From Methanobacteriota archaeon (GTDB lineage Archaea; Halobacteriota; Methanomicrobia; Methanomicrobiales; Methanoculleaceae), in assembly GCA_016841955.1 (NCBI GenBank), contig JAENYE010000001.1, forward strand, positions 508,025-572,024: a stretch of 64,000 nt of DNA, in the 5' to 3' direction. Below, one piece after another: positions 47,318-55,905 of the stretch. Every line of letters begins with the position of its first letter. The stretch's first letter is position 1. The notes under the pieces are model-generated. The model searched no databases, had not been told where the DNA came from, and saw nothing but the letters and a program-made list of their open reading frames with translations. Made by a program: the position numbers and the translations under genes.

Positions 47318-47397
47318 GGTGTCACCGGAGGGGGTTGCCAGGACAGGAAATTTTCGTGTCGAGGACTCTTAAGATGATCGTTTTCAGGACAGATAAC

Positions 47398-47417
47398 CCC
47401 TTCGTTTCCAGTGGAAC
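47398..47417 (-). promoter_or_regulatory. ORB-like motif C
   Basis: Minus strand TTCCACTGGAAACGAAGGGG. It extends on the other side into GAACGAAGG, so CTTCGTT...AACGAAG flank the core and the site is nearly symmetrical; it might bind two initiator molecules. Confidence 0.75.
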
Positions 47418-47512
47418 GAAGGAACTTTGATTGCTGGTGGAATGCCGATGAACTGCTCGGGATGATGATGGTACCGGGGAGCATACCAGGAGGAAATCCG
47501 GGATCGCCCCCA

Positions 47513-47532
47513 CCCCTTTGTTTCGTGTGGAA
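47513..47532 (-). promoter_or_regulatory. ORB-like motif D
   Basis: Minus strand TTCCACACGAAACAAAGGGG: core degenerate at two positions, G-tract intact and followed by a further GTGGGGG run. Confidence 0.6.
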
Positions 47533-47725
47533 GGTGATGATGATACGACCCGTATCATTCAATCAAAAAGTGATGACGATAGTCATGTGTACCTCTGCAA
47601 CTCAAGATATAAAGTTTTATGGAAAATGTACAGGACGAGAAGAGAAGAGTGCAGAGCAGGCAAACAGAAGCATAGGACAAGGAAAGAGGAGTATCAACTG
47701 AGAAAGGAAGAGTCCGAAGAGGTAA

Positions 47726-47832
47726 GAAGGGGGGTACAGGACAGGAAGAGAAAGCGCAGGATGGGGAGAAGGGGGGTACAGGACAGGAAGAGAAAGCGCA
47801 GGATGGGGAGAAGAGGGTACAGGACAGGAAGA
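47726..47832 (+). repeat. 42-bp purine-rich tandem repeat in the origin
   Basis: Two perfect 42-bp units start at 47726 and 47768 (each begins GAAGGGGGGTACAGGACAGG), followed by a third partial unit from 47810. The + strand is almost entirely purine from about 47627. A short open frame crosses it (14 codons per unit) but has no other sign of coding. Confidence 0.85.
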
Positions 47833-48148
47833 ATGATACAGCGCCCATCCTCGATCATCCTATCACCGGACCTGTCAGTCGTCGGCCGGGGTCCCATTTA
47901 CCCTCCCGGGTGGATCGGATCGTTACTCCTCCGGGACCAGATTCCTATCCCGGTGAATCGGGTTGTTGCTCCGGGTGGGTTGCATCTCCTCTCCCGAACG
48001 GGATCGGCGGATCGGGTCGAAAAGTTCTTCTGCCGTCCCGGATCCTGTCAACTACCTTCCATGAACCGGATTTGCTCATTGGGGATCCGGGGAATCCCTC
48101 CCTCTTCCTGCATCGTCGCTCCCTCCAGCCCGGGGCGAACCGTCATAG

Positions 48149-48168
48149 TTCCAGTCGAAACAAAGGGG
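48149..48168 (+). promoter_or_regulatory. ORB-like motif E
   Basis: Plus strand TTCCAGTCGAAACAAAGGGG, inverted relative to motifs C and D, 76 bases before moaB. Confidence 0.7.
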
Positions 48169-48244
48169 TCGGGGATTGCATCCCGCTTCGCGGGGGGATA
48201 CAAAGAAGTAAAATACGCGGTACAGGGGTACTGGAAGATTCCAT

Positions 48245-48742
48245 ATGGAAAGTAACCACCTAAAACCCCTCACCGTGACGGGTGCCGTCATCACCGTCTC
48301 CTCGAGCCGGAAACCCGAGACCGACACCAGCGGAAAGGCGCTCATCGACCTCCTCTCCGCCGCCGGCATCGAGGTGACCCACTACGCCGTGATCCCCGAC
48401 GATCTCGCGCGGATCCGCTCCGAGGTCCCCGTGGCGCTCTCGCGTGCCAACTGTGTCATCGTCACCGGGGGCACCGGGCTCACCCCAGACGACGTGACCA
48501 TCGAGGCGGTCGCGCCGCTGCTCGAAAAGACCATCGACGGGTTCGGGGAACTCTTCCGGCTGAAGAGCTACGAAGAGATCGGGACCGCCGCGATCCTCTC
48601 GCGGGCGATCGCGGGCGTCGTCGACGGTCGGGCGGTCTTCTGCATCCCGGGATCCACGAAGGCCGTCACGCTCGCCGCCCGGAAGATCATCATCCCCGAG
48701 ATCCGGCACATCCTCACCCACGCGTCGTCGGGTCGTCGGTAG
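48245..48742 (+). CDS. moaB: Molybdenum cofactor biosynthesis protein MoaB
   Basis: 165 residues. ITVSSSRKPETDTSGKAL, IVTGGTGLTPDDVTIEAV and CIPGSTKAV are the MPT-adenylyltransferase (MoaB/Mog) motifs. It activates molybdopterin for insertion of Mo or W into formylmethanofuran and formate dehydrogenases. Likely monocistronic, transcribed away from the origin. Confidence 0.94.
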   Translation: MESNHLKPLTVTGAVITVSSSRKPETDTSGKALIDLLSAAGIEVTHYAVIPDDLARIRSEVPVALSRANCVIVTGGTGLTPDDVTIEAVAPLLEKTIDGFGELFRLKSYEEIGTAAILSRAIAGVVDGRAVFCIPGSTKAVTLAARKIIIPEIRHILTHASSGRR

Positions 48743-48822
48743 TGCGCCGTTTCACCTGTGGATGCGGAGGATCGCCACCTCATGTGAAGCCGGGAATCAC
48801 GATTAACAAGTAGGGTAACTTC

Positions 48823-48896
48823 CCTTCGCGATCTTCGCGGCTTCGCGTGAGACTTTGTTGCTATCTCTATGACAACCTCACGCGAAGCCGCGAAGA
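48823..48896. repeat. Dispersed GCGAAG-type inverted repeat, reversed arms
   Basis: CCTTCGCGATCTTCGCGG..CGTGAG, 25-base AT-rich spacer, then CTCACGCGAAGCCGCGAAG. Same family as 17167 and 25558 but with the arms in the opposite order. It separates moaB and the convergent cgi121. Confidence 0.75.
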
Positions 48897-48911
48897 TGGA
48901 ATTCATCGGGG

Positions 48912-49430
48912 TCAGCGGTAGACGTCGAGGAGCGCTACCCGCTCGAGGACCAGGTCGCGGAACCGCGCCTCCCCGACCACCGCGACCTCCTCGGGCGTGA
49001 TCGAGAAGAGGTCCGCGAGGCGCGCCCGCTTCGCGGGGTCGATCTCCTCCTCCGGGTCGTCGTCGACGAACCTCACGAGACCGGCAAGGCGGTCCCGGAT
49101 ACCCGGCGCCGGCGGGCAAACGGCGATGTAGGAACGGTTCTCTCCCGGGTGAATCCCGAAGGACGAGGCCGTCTGGCACTGCCGGGTTCCCGCGGCGTAG
49201 AGGAGCGCCTCCATCTCGATCGAGTTCGCTATCGGCTCGCCGCCGGCCCACGACCGCCAGGCGTGCCGGAGCGCCGCTTCCACGTGGTCGCGTCCCGTGA
49301 GGCGATCGGCGTCGAAGAGGATGATGTGGGTCCCATACTCGTCGGCTACCTTGCGGATCTTCCGGAGGAAAACGACGTTCTCATCGACCGCAAAGACCGC
49401 CCGGTAGATATCGCATGCTATCTCTCTCAT
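48912..49430 (-). CDS. KEOPS complex subunit Cgi121
   Basis: 172 residues. HIILFDADRLTGRDHVEAALRHAWRSW and NSIEMEALLYAAGTRQCQTASSFGI are Cgi121 signatures. KEOPS makes the t6A modification of ANN-decoding tRNAs; Cgi121 binds the tRNA 3' end. The ATG at 49430 follows GGTGAAAGG five bases after the hel308 stop, so it is in the hel308 operon. Confidence 0.92.
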   Translation of the reverse strand: MREIACDIYRAVFAVDENVVFLRKIRKVADEYGTHIILFDADRLTGRDHVEAALRHAWRSWAGGEPIANSIEMEALLYAAGTRQCQTASSFGIHPGENRSYIAVCPPAPGIRDRLAGLVRFVDDDPEEEIDPAKRARLADLFSITPEEVAVVGEARFRDLVLERVALLDVYR

Positions 49431-49435
49431 TCCTT

Positions 49436-51574
49436 TCACCCGAACCGGGAGAGGGTCGACTGCGCTTCGCCGACATCCTCGATCTCGTCCCGCGTCCCCT
49501 CGAGCTGCTCGAACACCTGGGCGGCGATCCCCTGCCCGAGAATCTTCCCGATCTTCTCCGGTCCCGCCGCCCGGAGCGCCTCGATCGAGGCGATACCGCT
49601 GTTGAAGAGCCGGCGGGCCCGGACCCGGCCGATCCCGCGGAGCCTGATGAGGGGCAGGAGTTCCTTCTTGATACCGTGCTTGGTCCGGAGCTCCATCTCC
49701 GCGATCGGGCCGGCGAGTTGCGGGGCGAAGAGCCCGGCGAGTTGCCGGCTCGCGTGGACCAGCCAGGCGACGCTCTCCACCATCCCGTAGACGTCGCCCG
49801 GGCCGACGCTGTAGCGCTCGCAGATCACGTCTTCGCCCACCTCATCGGCCCAGTCGCCGAGGAGGAGCGCGGTCTTGAGGCTCCGGTCGAACCCCTCGCC
49901 CGCGTCCCAGGGGATCTCCATCCAGAGGTCGTCCCGGTGGTCGGCGAGGAACCGGTCGAGGACGTACATGTCGTTCCTCCTGACATAGAGCGTCGGCATG
50001 TCGGGCGTCGTGCAGAGGAGGTGCAGGAGACCGATATCGGTGTACTCCTTCCGGCCGGTCATCGCCGTCACGATCACCTCGGCGCTCCGGGGGTCGATGT
50101 AGAGCCGGGAGACGAGCGACCCGTATTCGGTGGCCTCGAGCCACTCCCCCACTTCGGTGATCATCTCCGCCTCCCGCAGGAACTCGATCACCCGGTTGAC
50201 CGCCCGCGAGAGCGCGAGCGGGCTCTCGCCCTGGTGGGCATAGAACGTCCCGTCCATGAACCCCAGGACCTCGTCGCGCTCTCGGACGAACCCGGTGGCG
50301 ATGAGCGAGAGGATGTGGGTGCAGAGGACCGCCTCGTTCGCGCACCGGCTCCGGACGTCCTCGGCGGGCGCCCCGATGTAGCAGTCGAAGAGCTCCTCGA
50401 CCATCTCCTCGGACTTTGCGATCAGGACGGCCTCGCCGTAGGGGTCAAGGTGCGGCCGCCCGGCCCGCCCGGCCATCTGCCGGTACTCCCGGACCGGGAT
50501 CGGGACCATCCCCTCCCCGGCGTTGAACCGGAGGTAGTCGCGGACGATCACCCGCCGGGCAGGGAGGTTCAGGCCGGCCGCGAGCGTCGGGGTCGAGGAT
50601 ATCGCTTTGATATGCCCCTCCCGGAACCCCGCTTCAACGATCTGCCGCTCCTCCCGCGAGAGGCCTGCATGGTGGAACGCCGCTCCCTGCGCGACGCATG
50701 CGGCGAGCGTCCTCCCCATATCGGTCCCGGCGTTCGAGCGGAGCTTGTCGGCGTAGCCGGCGAGGGCCGGGTTTGCGATCTTCAGGCCTGATGCGGCGCG
50801 TTTTGCAAACGCCTCGGCGTTTTTGCGGGAACTGACGAAGACCAGGCACTGTCCCCCCTCGCCCACCGTGTCGAGGACGAGGTCCAGGTCCTCGTACTTG
50901 CTCCGGCGCCCGATCTGGCGGGTGTTGTCGGCAAACCGGATCCCGTCCTCAAAGAAGACCCCCTCCCGGAGGTCGACCGGCCGCCAGTCGCTCTCGACGA
51001 GTTCCGCATCCAGCCACCCGGCCAGGTCCTGCGGGTTGCCGATGGTTGCCGAGAGGGCGATGATCTGCATATTCGGGTTTTTATGCCGGAGTTTTGCTAC
51101 CACCATCTCGAGCGTCGCTCCCCGGGAGGGGTCGTCGATCAGGTGGACCTCGTCGAGGACCAGCAGGGTGATCTCGGCGAGCCACGGCGTCCGGTTTCGC
51201 AGGAGCGAGTCGACCTTCTCGCTCGTCGCCACGATGATGTCGTTTCTCCCCAGGTAGTCGTCTCGCCGGTCGAAGTCGCCGGTGGCGATCCCGACCCGGA
51301 GACCCTTCCCCGAGAATTCCTCGAACTTCTCGCTCGCGAGCGCCCGCAAAGGAACGATGTAGAGACACTTGCCGCTCCTCCCCACCTGGTGGTGCATCGC
51401 CATCTCGGCGACCAGGGTTTTGCCGCTCGCGGTCGGAATGGCGATCAGGAGATTCTGCCCCGAAAAAAGGCCTGCTTCGACGCATGCGGCCTGCGGCGGG
51501 TAGAGTTCCGTGATCCCGCCGTCAGTGTAGCGGCGAGCGAGATCCGGCGGGATCGGCAGACCGGCTATCTCCAT
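49436..51574 (-). CDS. hel308: Ski2-type DNA helicase Hel308
   Basis: 712 residues. Motif I is IPTASGKT, motif II is DEVH in [12 protein letters not shown], motif III LSATIGN, motif [14 protein letters not shown]. The C-terminal helical module includes [18 protein letters not shown] (helix-hairpin-helix). Hel308 unwinds lagging strands at stalled forks. The Met at 51574 is the family start; an ORB-like motif lies right at its 5' end. The operon continues into cgi121. Confidence 0.95.
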   Translation of the reverse strand: MEIAGLPIPPDLARRYTDGGITELYPPQAACVEAGLFSGQNLLIAIPTASGKTLVAEMAMHHQVGRSGKCLYIVPLRALASEKFEEFSGKGLRVGIATGDFDRRDDYLGRNDIIVATSEKVDSLLRNRTPWLAEITLLVLDEVHLIDDPSRGATLEMVVAKLRHKNPNMQIIALSATIGNPQDLAGWLDAELVESDWRPVDLREGVFFEDGIRFADNTRQIGRRSKYEDLDLVLDTVGEGGQCLVFVSSRKNAEAFAKRAASGLKIANPALAGYADKLRSNAGTDMGRTLAACVAQGAAFHHAGLSREERQIVEAGFREGHIKAISSTPTLAAGLNLPARRVIVRDYLRFNAGEGMVPIPVREYRQMAGRAGRPHLDPYGEAVLIAKSEEMVEELFDCYIGAPAEDVRSRCANEAVLCTHILSLIATGFVRERDEVLGFMDGTFYAHQGESPLALSRAVNRVIEFLREAEMITEVGEWLEATEYGSLVSRLYIDPRSAEVIVTAMTGRKEYTDIGLLHLLCTTPDMPTLYVRRNDMYVLDRFLADHRDDLWMEIPWDAGEGFDRSLKTALLLGDWADEVGEDVICERYSVGPGDVYGMVESVAWLVHASRQLAGLFAPQLAGPIAEMELRTKHGIKKELLPLIRLRGIGRVRARRLFNSGIASIEALRAAGPEKIGKILGQGIAAQVFEQLEGTRDEIEDVGEAQSTLSRFG

Positions 51575-51579
51575 GTATA

Positions 51580-51599
51580 CCCCTTCATTTCCACTGCAA
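51580..51599 (-). promoter_or_regulatory. ORB-like motif F
   Basis: Minus strand TTGCAGTGGAAATGAAGGGG, six bases upstream of the hel308 ATG. One core mismatch; the G-tract is kept. It is outside the main origin, about 3.4 kb from motif E, and may act as a distant initiator site or as a Cdc6-responsive promoter element. Confidence 0.45.
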
Positions 51600-51656
51600 G
51601 CCGCATATTCCACGTATTGTCACGGCCGTAGGCAGCGTCGGTCCTTCCTGCCCGCA

Positions 51657-52199
51657 TTACGAGTAATACTCCAGCATCGCCTGTTTGGCTTCCTTCTTCT
51701 TCCGGTCGAGGAACCCGTAGACGTGCTCGTGGGGCACGCCCTGGATCAGCATCTCCACCGCCTTTCTCGCGGTCTCGGCCTGGTCCGGGAGGCCGATGAT
51801 CGCGACGGTCTTGCCGTGGACCGAGATCTCCGTGCTGGTCATATCCTCGATCTGGGCACGGGACGTCCCCGCCTTGCCGATGATCCGGCCCCGGAGCCGC
51901 TCGAGCTGCCGGGTCGTCCCCGAGAGGTCGGCGAGGTCGATGATGTCAAGCATCATATCCTCGTCCTCGAGAAGCCGGAACGCACGCTCCGGTGAGAATC
52001 CGCGGTTGATCGCCTGGACGACGTTCGTCGCCGTCATGACGCCGATGGGGTCCTCCCCCTCGATCGTCACTATCCCCTCCTCGCTGTCGATCCAGAGAGT
52101 TATCCCGGTCTTCTCCTCAATCTCGCGCTTCGTGGACCCGCTCTTGCCGATGAGTACACCGATCCTGGCTGTTGAAACTTTCATCTCCTGTGTGGTCAT
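51657..52199 (-). CDS. KH-domain ribosome biogenesis protein (Dim2/Pno1-like)
   Basis: 180 residues with two KH domains: the first holds GVLIGKSGSTKREIEEKTG, the second GRIIGKAGTSRAQIEDMTS (both with the GxxG loop). Archaeal Dim2/Pno1 homologs bind the 16S rRNA 3' end. The adjacent rio1 is a well-known functional partner in small-subunit maturation; the two genes are 23 bases apart. Confidence 0.92.
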   Translation of the reverse strand: MTTQEMKVSTARIGVLIGKSGSTKREIEEKTGITLWIDSEEGIVTIEGEDPIGVMTATNVVQAINRGFSPERAFRLLEDEDMMLDIIDLADLSGTTRQLERLRGRIIGKAGTSRAQIEDMTSTEISVHGKTVAIIGLPDQAETARKAVEMLIQGVPHEHVYGFLDRKKKEAKQAMLEYYS

Positions 52200-52222
52200 G
52201 GTTGCATCCCTTCTCCCGGTGT

Positions 52223-52999
52223 TCAGGGCTCCCGGCGTTCGGTGCCGACGAGCGTTCCGATGATCTCCTGCTCGTCCCGCACGTCACAGTAGCGGGAGAA
52301 ATATCTGTTGAGGTTCTTTATATCCCGGATCAGAAACACGGGCGCTCGCGGGTGATCCAGGGTGACCGCCTGTCCCATATCGATCAGGTATGGTTTCTCG
52401 TGGTAGAGGATATTGTATTCGGAGAGGTCGGCGTGGATCAGGCGCGCCTCCCGGTAGAGCCGTTCCACGTAACCGAGGACCTGCCGGTATACCGCCCCGT
52501 AATCCTCGATCTCGGCGTTGCGGAGCTGGGGATACGGCACCTCGCCCTCGCCGAGGAACGTCATTAAGAGGATGTTGCGGTCGAACGCGAGGGGTTCGGG
52601 GGCCGGGATCCCCGCGTCGTGCGTCCGGGCGAGGTTGCTGAACTCCTTCCTCGTCCAGGCGAAGATGAGGCCCTTGCGCGTCCCCCGGACGCTCGAGAAC
52701 CGGCGGTCCCCTGCGAGGTACTCGGTCATCGCCTTGAAGTTCGCGGTCTGGATGCGATAGATCTTGATGGCGATCCCCTGCCCGTCGCGCTCGCCGTAGA
52801 AGACGTTCGCCTCCTTCCCGGTGCTGATCGGCCCGCCGATGACCGAGATCAATTTTTTGTGGACGAGCTTGTAGAGCGCCATGAGGGTGACCTCATCAAA
52901 GACGTCGTCCCGTACCTTCACCGTATCGGCGTCTTTTATCCTGACGCCCATCGCCTCGATCTTGCGGTCGAACCGCTCATACTCTTCACCGCGGCTCAT
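52223..52999 (-). CDS. rio1: Rio1-type protein kinase/ATPase
   Basis: 258 residues. STGKEANVFYG is the RIO1 nucleotide loop, LIHADLSEYNILYH the catalytic loop with Asp and Asn, and LIDMGQAV the metal-binding segment. It acts in late 30S subunit maturation. It is between tyrS and the KH gene, all closely spaced and parallel. Confidence 0.94.
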   Translation of the reverse strand: MSRGEEYERFDRKIEAMGVRIKDADTVKVRDDVFDEVTLMALYKLVHKKLISVIGGPISTGKEANVFYGERDGQGIAIKIYRIQTANFKAMTEYLAGDRRFSSVRGTRKGLIFAWTRKEFSNLARTHDAGIPAPEPLAFDRNILLMTFLGEGEVPYPQLRNAEIEDYGAVYRQVLGYVERLYREARLIHADLSEYNILYHEKPYLIDMGQAVTLDHPRAPVFLIRDIKNLNRYFSRYCDVRDEQEIIGTLVGTERREP

Positions 53000-53006
53000 G
53001 GCCGGT

Positions 53007-53954
53007 TCACCTGCTGCAGACGTAATCGTGTACGGGGGCGAGGATATCGATGAGATGGTCGGCGGCCGCAGATTTCAGGTCCAGCGGGTGAACCTCGCCG
53101 GCGGCGTAGGCCCGCTCGAGGTCTGCGTAGGCGGCAAACTCGCGGTCCCCGCCGAACTTCGCGGGCCGGCGGATGACGACCGCCCCGGTCCGGGGGAAGA
53201 CGTGGTACTGCAGGATCTGGAGCACCGGGTTGTTCTCGACCTCCGGCGGGCAGAATGCCTTCTTCATCTTCCGCCGGATATCCTCCTCGGAGTCGGCGAC
53301 CGATATGACGTTTCCGGCCGACGACGACATCTTCTTCCCGTCGAGGCCGTTGATGATCGGCGTATGGATGCAGACCGGTGCCGGATATCCGATCGAGGGG
53401 AGGTGTTCTCTCGCCAGCATGTGAATCTTTCGCTGGTCGATCCCCCCGACGGCGGCGTCCACCTTGAGGGTCGCGATATCGACCATCTGCATGATCGGGT
53501 AGATCATCTGGGAGACCGTCGGGTTCTCCATCTGCCGCCCGACCTCGTCCATGCTCCTCTTCGCCCGGTTGAGGGTGATCGCCTGGGAGAGCTCAAGGAC
53601 ACGGAGCTCGTACTCCGGCGTGAGCTGCACGTCCGAGCCGAGGACGTAGTTTGCGCCACGAAGTCCGAGCCCCTCGAAGCAGCGGCAGTTGTACCCGGCT
53701 GTCTCCCGGATCTCCTCCATGGTCCCTTTGCGGTTCAGGAATGCGTGGAGGTCGGCGATGAGCACGGTCACCTCGAACCCTGCCTGCTGCAGGTCCATCA
53801 GCTTGTTCACCGTCACCATGTGGCCGAGGTGGATCTCCCCGCTCGGCTCGTAGCCGGTGTAGACCCGCTTGACCGGACGGTCGATGAGCGCACGCAGTTC
53901 CTCGTCGGTGACGACCTCTACGGTATTTCGCGTCACCAGTTCGTACGGATCCAT
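53007..53954 (-). CDS. tyrS: Tyrosyl-tRNA synthetase
   Basis: 315 residues, archaeal/eukaryal type. The HIGH-equivalent is HLGH in YTGYEPSGEIHLGHMV, the KMSKS-equivalent is KMSSS in DGKKMSSSAGN. It charges tRNA-Tyr. It is the first gene of the translation and repair cluster. Confidence 0.95.
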   Translation of the reverse strand: MDPYELVTRNTVEVVTDEELRALIDRPVKRVYTGYEPSGEIHLGHMVTVNKLMDLQQAGFEVTVLIADLHAFLNRKGTMEEIRETAGYNCRCFEGLGLRGANYVLGSDVQLTPEYELRVLELSQAITLNRAKRSMDEVGRQMENPTVSQMIYPIMQMVDIATLKVDAAVGGIDQRKIHMLAREHLPSIGYPAPVCIHTPIINGLDGKKMSSSAGNVISVADSEEDIRRKMKKAFCPPEVENNPVLQILQYHVFPRTGAVVIRRPAKFGGDREFAAYADLERAYAAGEVHPLDLKSAAADHLIDILAPVHDYVCSR

Positions 53955-54018
53955 TGAAAAGAATGGGTTTGCCGGGGAGTTAATCCTTCTTCCTCCTCCG
54001 GCTCCCCTGCCCGGCCGT

Positions 54019-55044
54019 TCACCCGATGGCGACGAGGCCGAGCGCTTTGTCGGTCATCCGGATGGACTCTTGTGGATCCTTCACGGTTCCCATCAGGGCG
54101 CGGATGCAGTCGATGTTCTCGGGGATGACGTCGGCCTCCTGGTGAATGGCCTGGAAGCAGTAGAACTCCTTGCCGTTCAGCACCGAGACCGACTCCTCGA
54201 AGACCCCGTTCTCCCAGAGGTCCGTCCTCGGCCGGCCGAGGTCCTGGGTGTACTCACGGAGCTGGGCGTTGCTCTTGATCCCGGTGGCTTTGCGGACGAG
54301 GCCGATCCGGCTGTGGTCCTCAAAGACCTTCAGCACCTCCTCCCGGGTGGTCTCCTTCTTCAAGTCCATCTGGATCGAGTGCATGTGCATAAACGTCGTC
54401 GGGACGATCATCGCGAGGGTGACGATGTCGATCTGCGGGAGGACGGTCTTGACGTCGGGGCCGTGGTGGCTCGGGATCGTGGCCGGGTTGAGGACGATGG
54501 CGTCGATCGGTCCCCGCTTGATGTCGTCGGGGTCCGCTCCGCGCCGGACCATCACCGCCCGGACCCGCGCGACGCCGAAGGCCTGGTCCAGAGCGTGGAT
54601 GACCCGGACGAGCCCGGTAGAGTTGCACGAGACGACCCGGGCGAACTGCTTTCCTGCAGCCTCGTTGTAGTTCGCGTGGGCGTTGAAGGAGAACCCGGCG
54701 ACCTCGTGATCCTCGCCGCCCTGGAAGATTGCCTTTTTGCCGAGGCGCTCATAGATCGGCCGGTTCTTCTCCCCGACGCCGCCGGGGGTGGCGTCCACGA
54801 TGATATCGGCGGCCTTCAGCATCGCGTCGACGTCGCCGGCGACCTCGATGCCGGCCTTCTCGAACGCCGGCTTTTTGCTGAGATCTGCGATGTAAAGGGG
54901 ATACCCGCGCTCTTTTGCGATGTACGCCTCGGCAGAGACACTGGTCTTTGAGACCCCTATCACTTCCATATCGGGCTGTGCGGCGACTGCATCGGCGACT
55001 CGTTTGCCGATGGTGCCGTACCCGTTGATCGCGACTTTGATCAT
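54019..55044 (-). CDS. gap: Type II glyceraldehyde-3-phosphate dehydrogenase
   Basis: 341 residues. INGYGTIGKRVADAV is the NAD(P)-binding start; the catalytic Cys lies in VSCNSTGLVR. This is the archaeal GAPDH type, working mostly in gluconeogenesis in methanogens. The Met at 55044 is preferred over 55065. A minus-strand TATA (TTTATTAATT, about 55069-55076) puts transcription start within a few bases of the ATG, so the message is probably leaderless. Confidence 0.95.
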   Translation of the reverse strand: MIKVAINGYGTIGKRVADAVAAQPDMEVIGVSKTSVSAEAYIAKERGYPLYIADLSKKPAFEKAGIEVAGDVDAMLKAADIIVDATPGGVGEKNRPIYERLGKKAIFQGGEDHEVAGFSFNAHANYNEAAGKQFARVVSCNSTGLVRVIHALDQAFGVARVRAVMVRRGADPDDIKRGPIDAIVLNPATIPSHHGPDVKTVLPQIDIVTLAMIVPTTFMHMHSIQMDLKKETTREEVLKVFEDHSRIGLVRKATGIKSNAQLREYTQDLGRPRTDLWENGVFEESVSVLNGKEFYCFQAIHQEADVIPENIDCIRALMGTVKDPQESIRMTDKALGLVAIG

Positions 55045-55290
55045 GCATGTTGGAATACAGAACAAAAATTAATAAAGGTTGCTGGTTTGGGAATAGCGGA
55101 GATATCGGGCGCTCTTATCCCTAACGGGGATTCTGGAGTGCTTTTTATCTCCATCAGGCCGATTAAGTCGCGAGAAAGAGAACTCAAGCTATTAATGGGT
55201 TTTTTCACGCAGGCAGCCGGCCCGGGGAGAGAGTCTCCTGCCGGAGGTCTTCGGGCCGCCCCCTCCTGCGGGGCCGGAGAGTGCGGCAGG

Positions 55291-55298
55291 ATTTATAA
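55291..55298 (+). promoter_or_regulatory. TATA box for the GNAT pair
   Basis: ATTTATAA, 34 bases before the first acetyltransferase ATG, so expected transcription start is only about 5 bases before it (leaderless or nearly so). The remaining divergent gap (55045-55290) has no gene. Confidence 0.6.
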
Positions 55299-55324
55299 CC
55301 GGCCGGTGCCATGAGCATATATCC

Positions 55325-55894
55325 ATGGAGAAACAGCCCATCCTCGCAACCGGCCGCCTGCTCCTGCGGCCGTTCGACCTTGCGGACGCCCGTGCGGTTC
55401 AGCGGCTCTGCGGAGACTACGCCGTTGCCGCGACGACTCTTCTTCCCCACCCGTACCCGGACGGCCTCGCCGAGGCATGGATCGCCTCCCTCCGCGAGGG
55501 TATCGAGCGCGGCGACGCCGCGGCCTTCGCCGTCACGCTCGCTGGAGAGGGGGCCCTCATCGGTGGCGTCCGCCTGCGGATCGACCTGGCTCACGCCCGC
55601 GGGGAGCTCGGGTTCTGGGTTGCGCAGCACTGCTGGGGCCGAGGATATGCCACCGAGGCGGTCCGGGCGATGATCGAGTACGGGTTCTCCGTGCTCGGGC
55701 TGCACCGGGTCCATGCCATGCACTTCTCCCGGAACCCGGCATCGGGCCGGGTGATGGAGAAGTGCGGGATGATCCGCGAGGGCCGCTTCCGGGAGCATGT
55801 CCGGAAGTGGGGCGTCTATGAGGATGTCGACGTCTGGGGGGTTCTCCGGGAGCCGGCCGGCCGTCCCGGGACGTATACCCCTTCGCCGCTGTGA
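55325..55894 (+). CDS. GNAT acetyltransferase (RimJ/RimL type), copy 1
   Basis: 189 residues. ILATGRLLLRPFDLADARAV is the RimJ-like start; ELGFWVAQHCWGRGYATEAVRAM is the acetyl-CoA-binding motif A, and HAMHFSRNPASGRVMEKCGM motif B. Targets may be protein N-termini or small amines. A tandem paralog follows immediately. Confidence 0.9.
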   Translation: MEKQPILATGRLLLRPFDLADARAVQRLCGDYAVAATTLLPHPYPDGLAEAWIASLREGIERGDAAAFAVTLAGEGALIGGVRLRIDLAHARGELGFWVAQHCWGRGYATEAVRAMIEYGFSVLGLHRVHAMHFSRNPASGRVMEKCGMIREGRFREHVRKWGVYEDVDVWGVLREPAGRPGTYTPSPL

Positions 55895-55905
55895 AGAGCG
55901 CCTCT

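Larger units (their letters stand above)
47318..48244. other. Predicted replication origin (oriC)
   Basis: 927 bases without a gene between cdc6 and moaB. Order: ORB motifs C and D (minus orientation), a TGATACG-ACC-CGTATCA inverted repeat at 47541-47557, an AT-rich stretch at about 47556-47632 (candidate unwinding element), a purine-rich strand with a 42-bp tandem repeat, then ORB motif E (plus orientation). ORBs flank the AT-rich part in opposite orientations beside an orc1/cdc6 gene. No experiment is implied. Confidence 0.75.

Noticed and set aside
47726-47832. 42-bp repeats read as CRISPR or as coding repeats
   Set aside because: The units abut with no spacers. The open frame across them is compositionally a purine tract (Arg/Lys/Gly) with no start signal.
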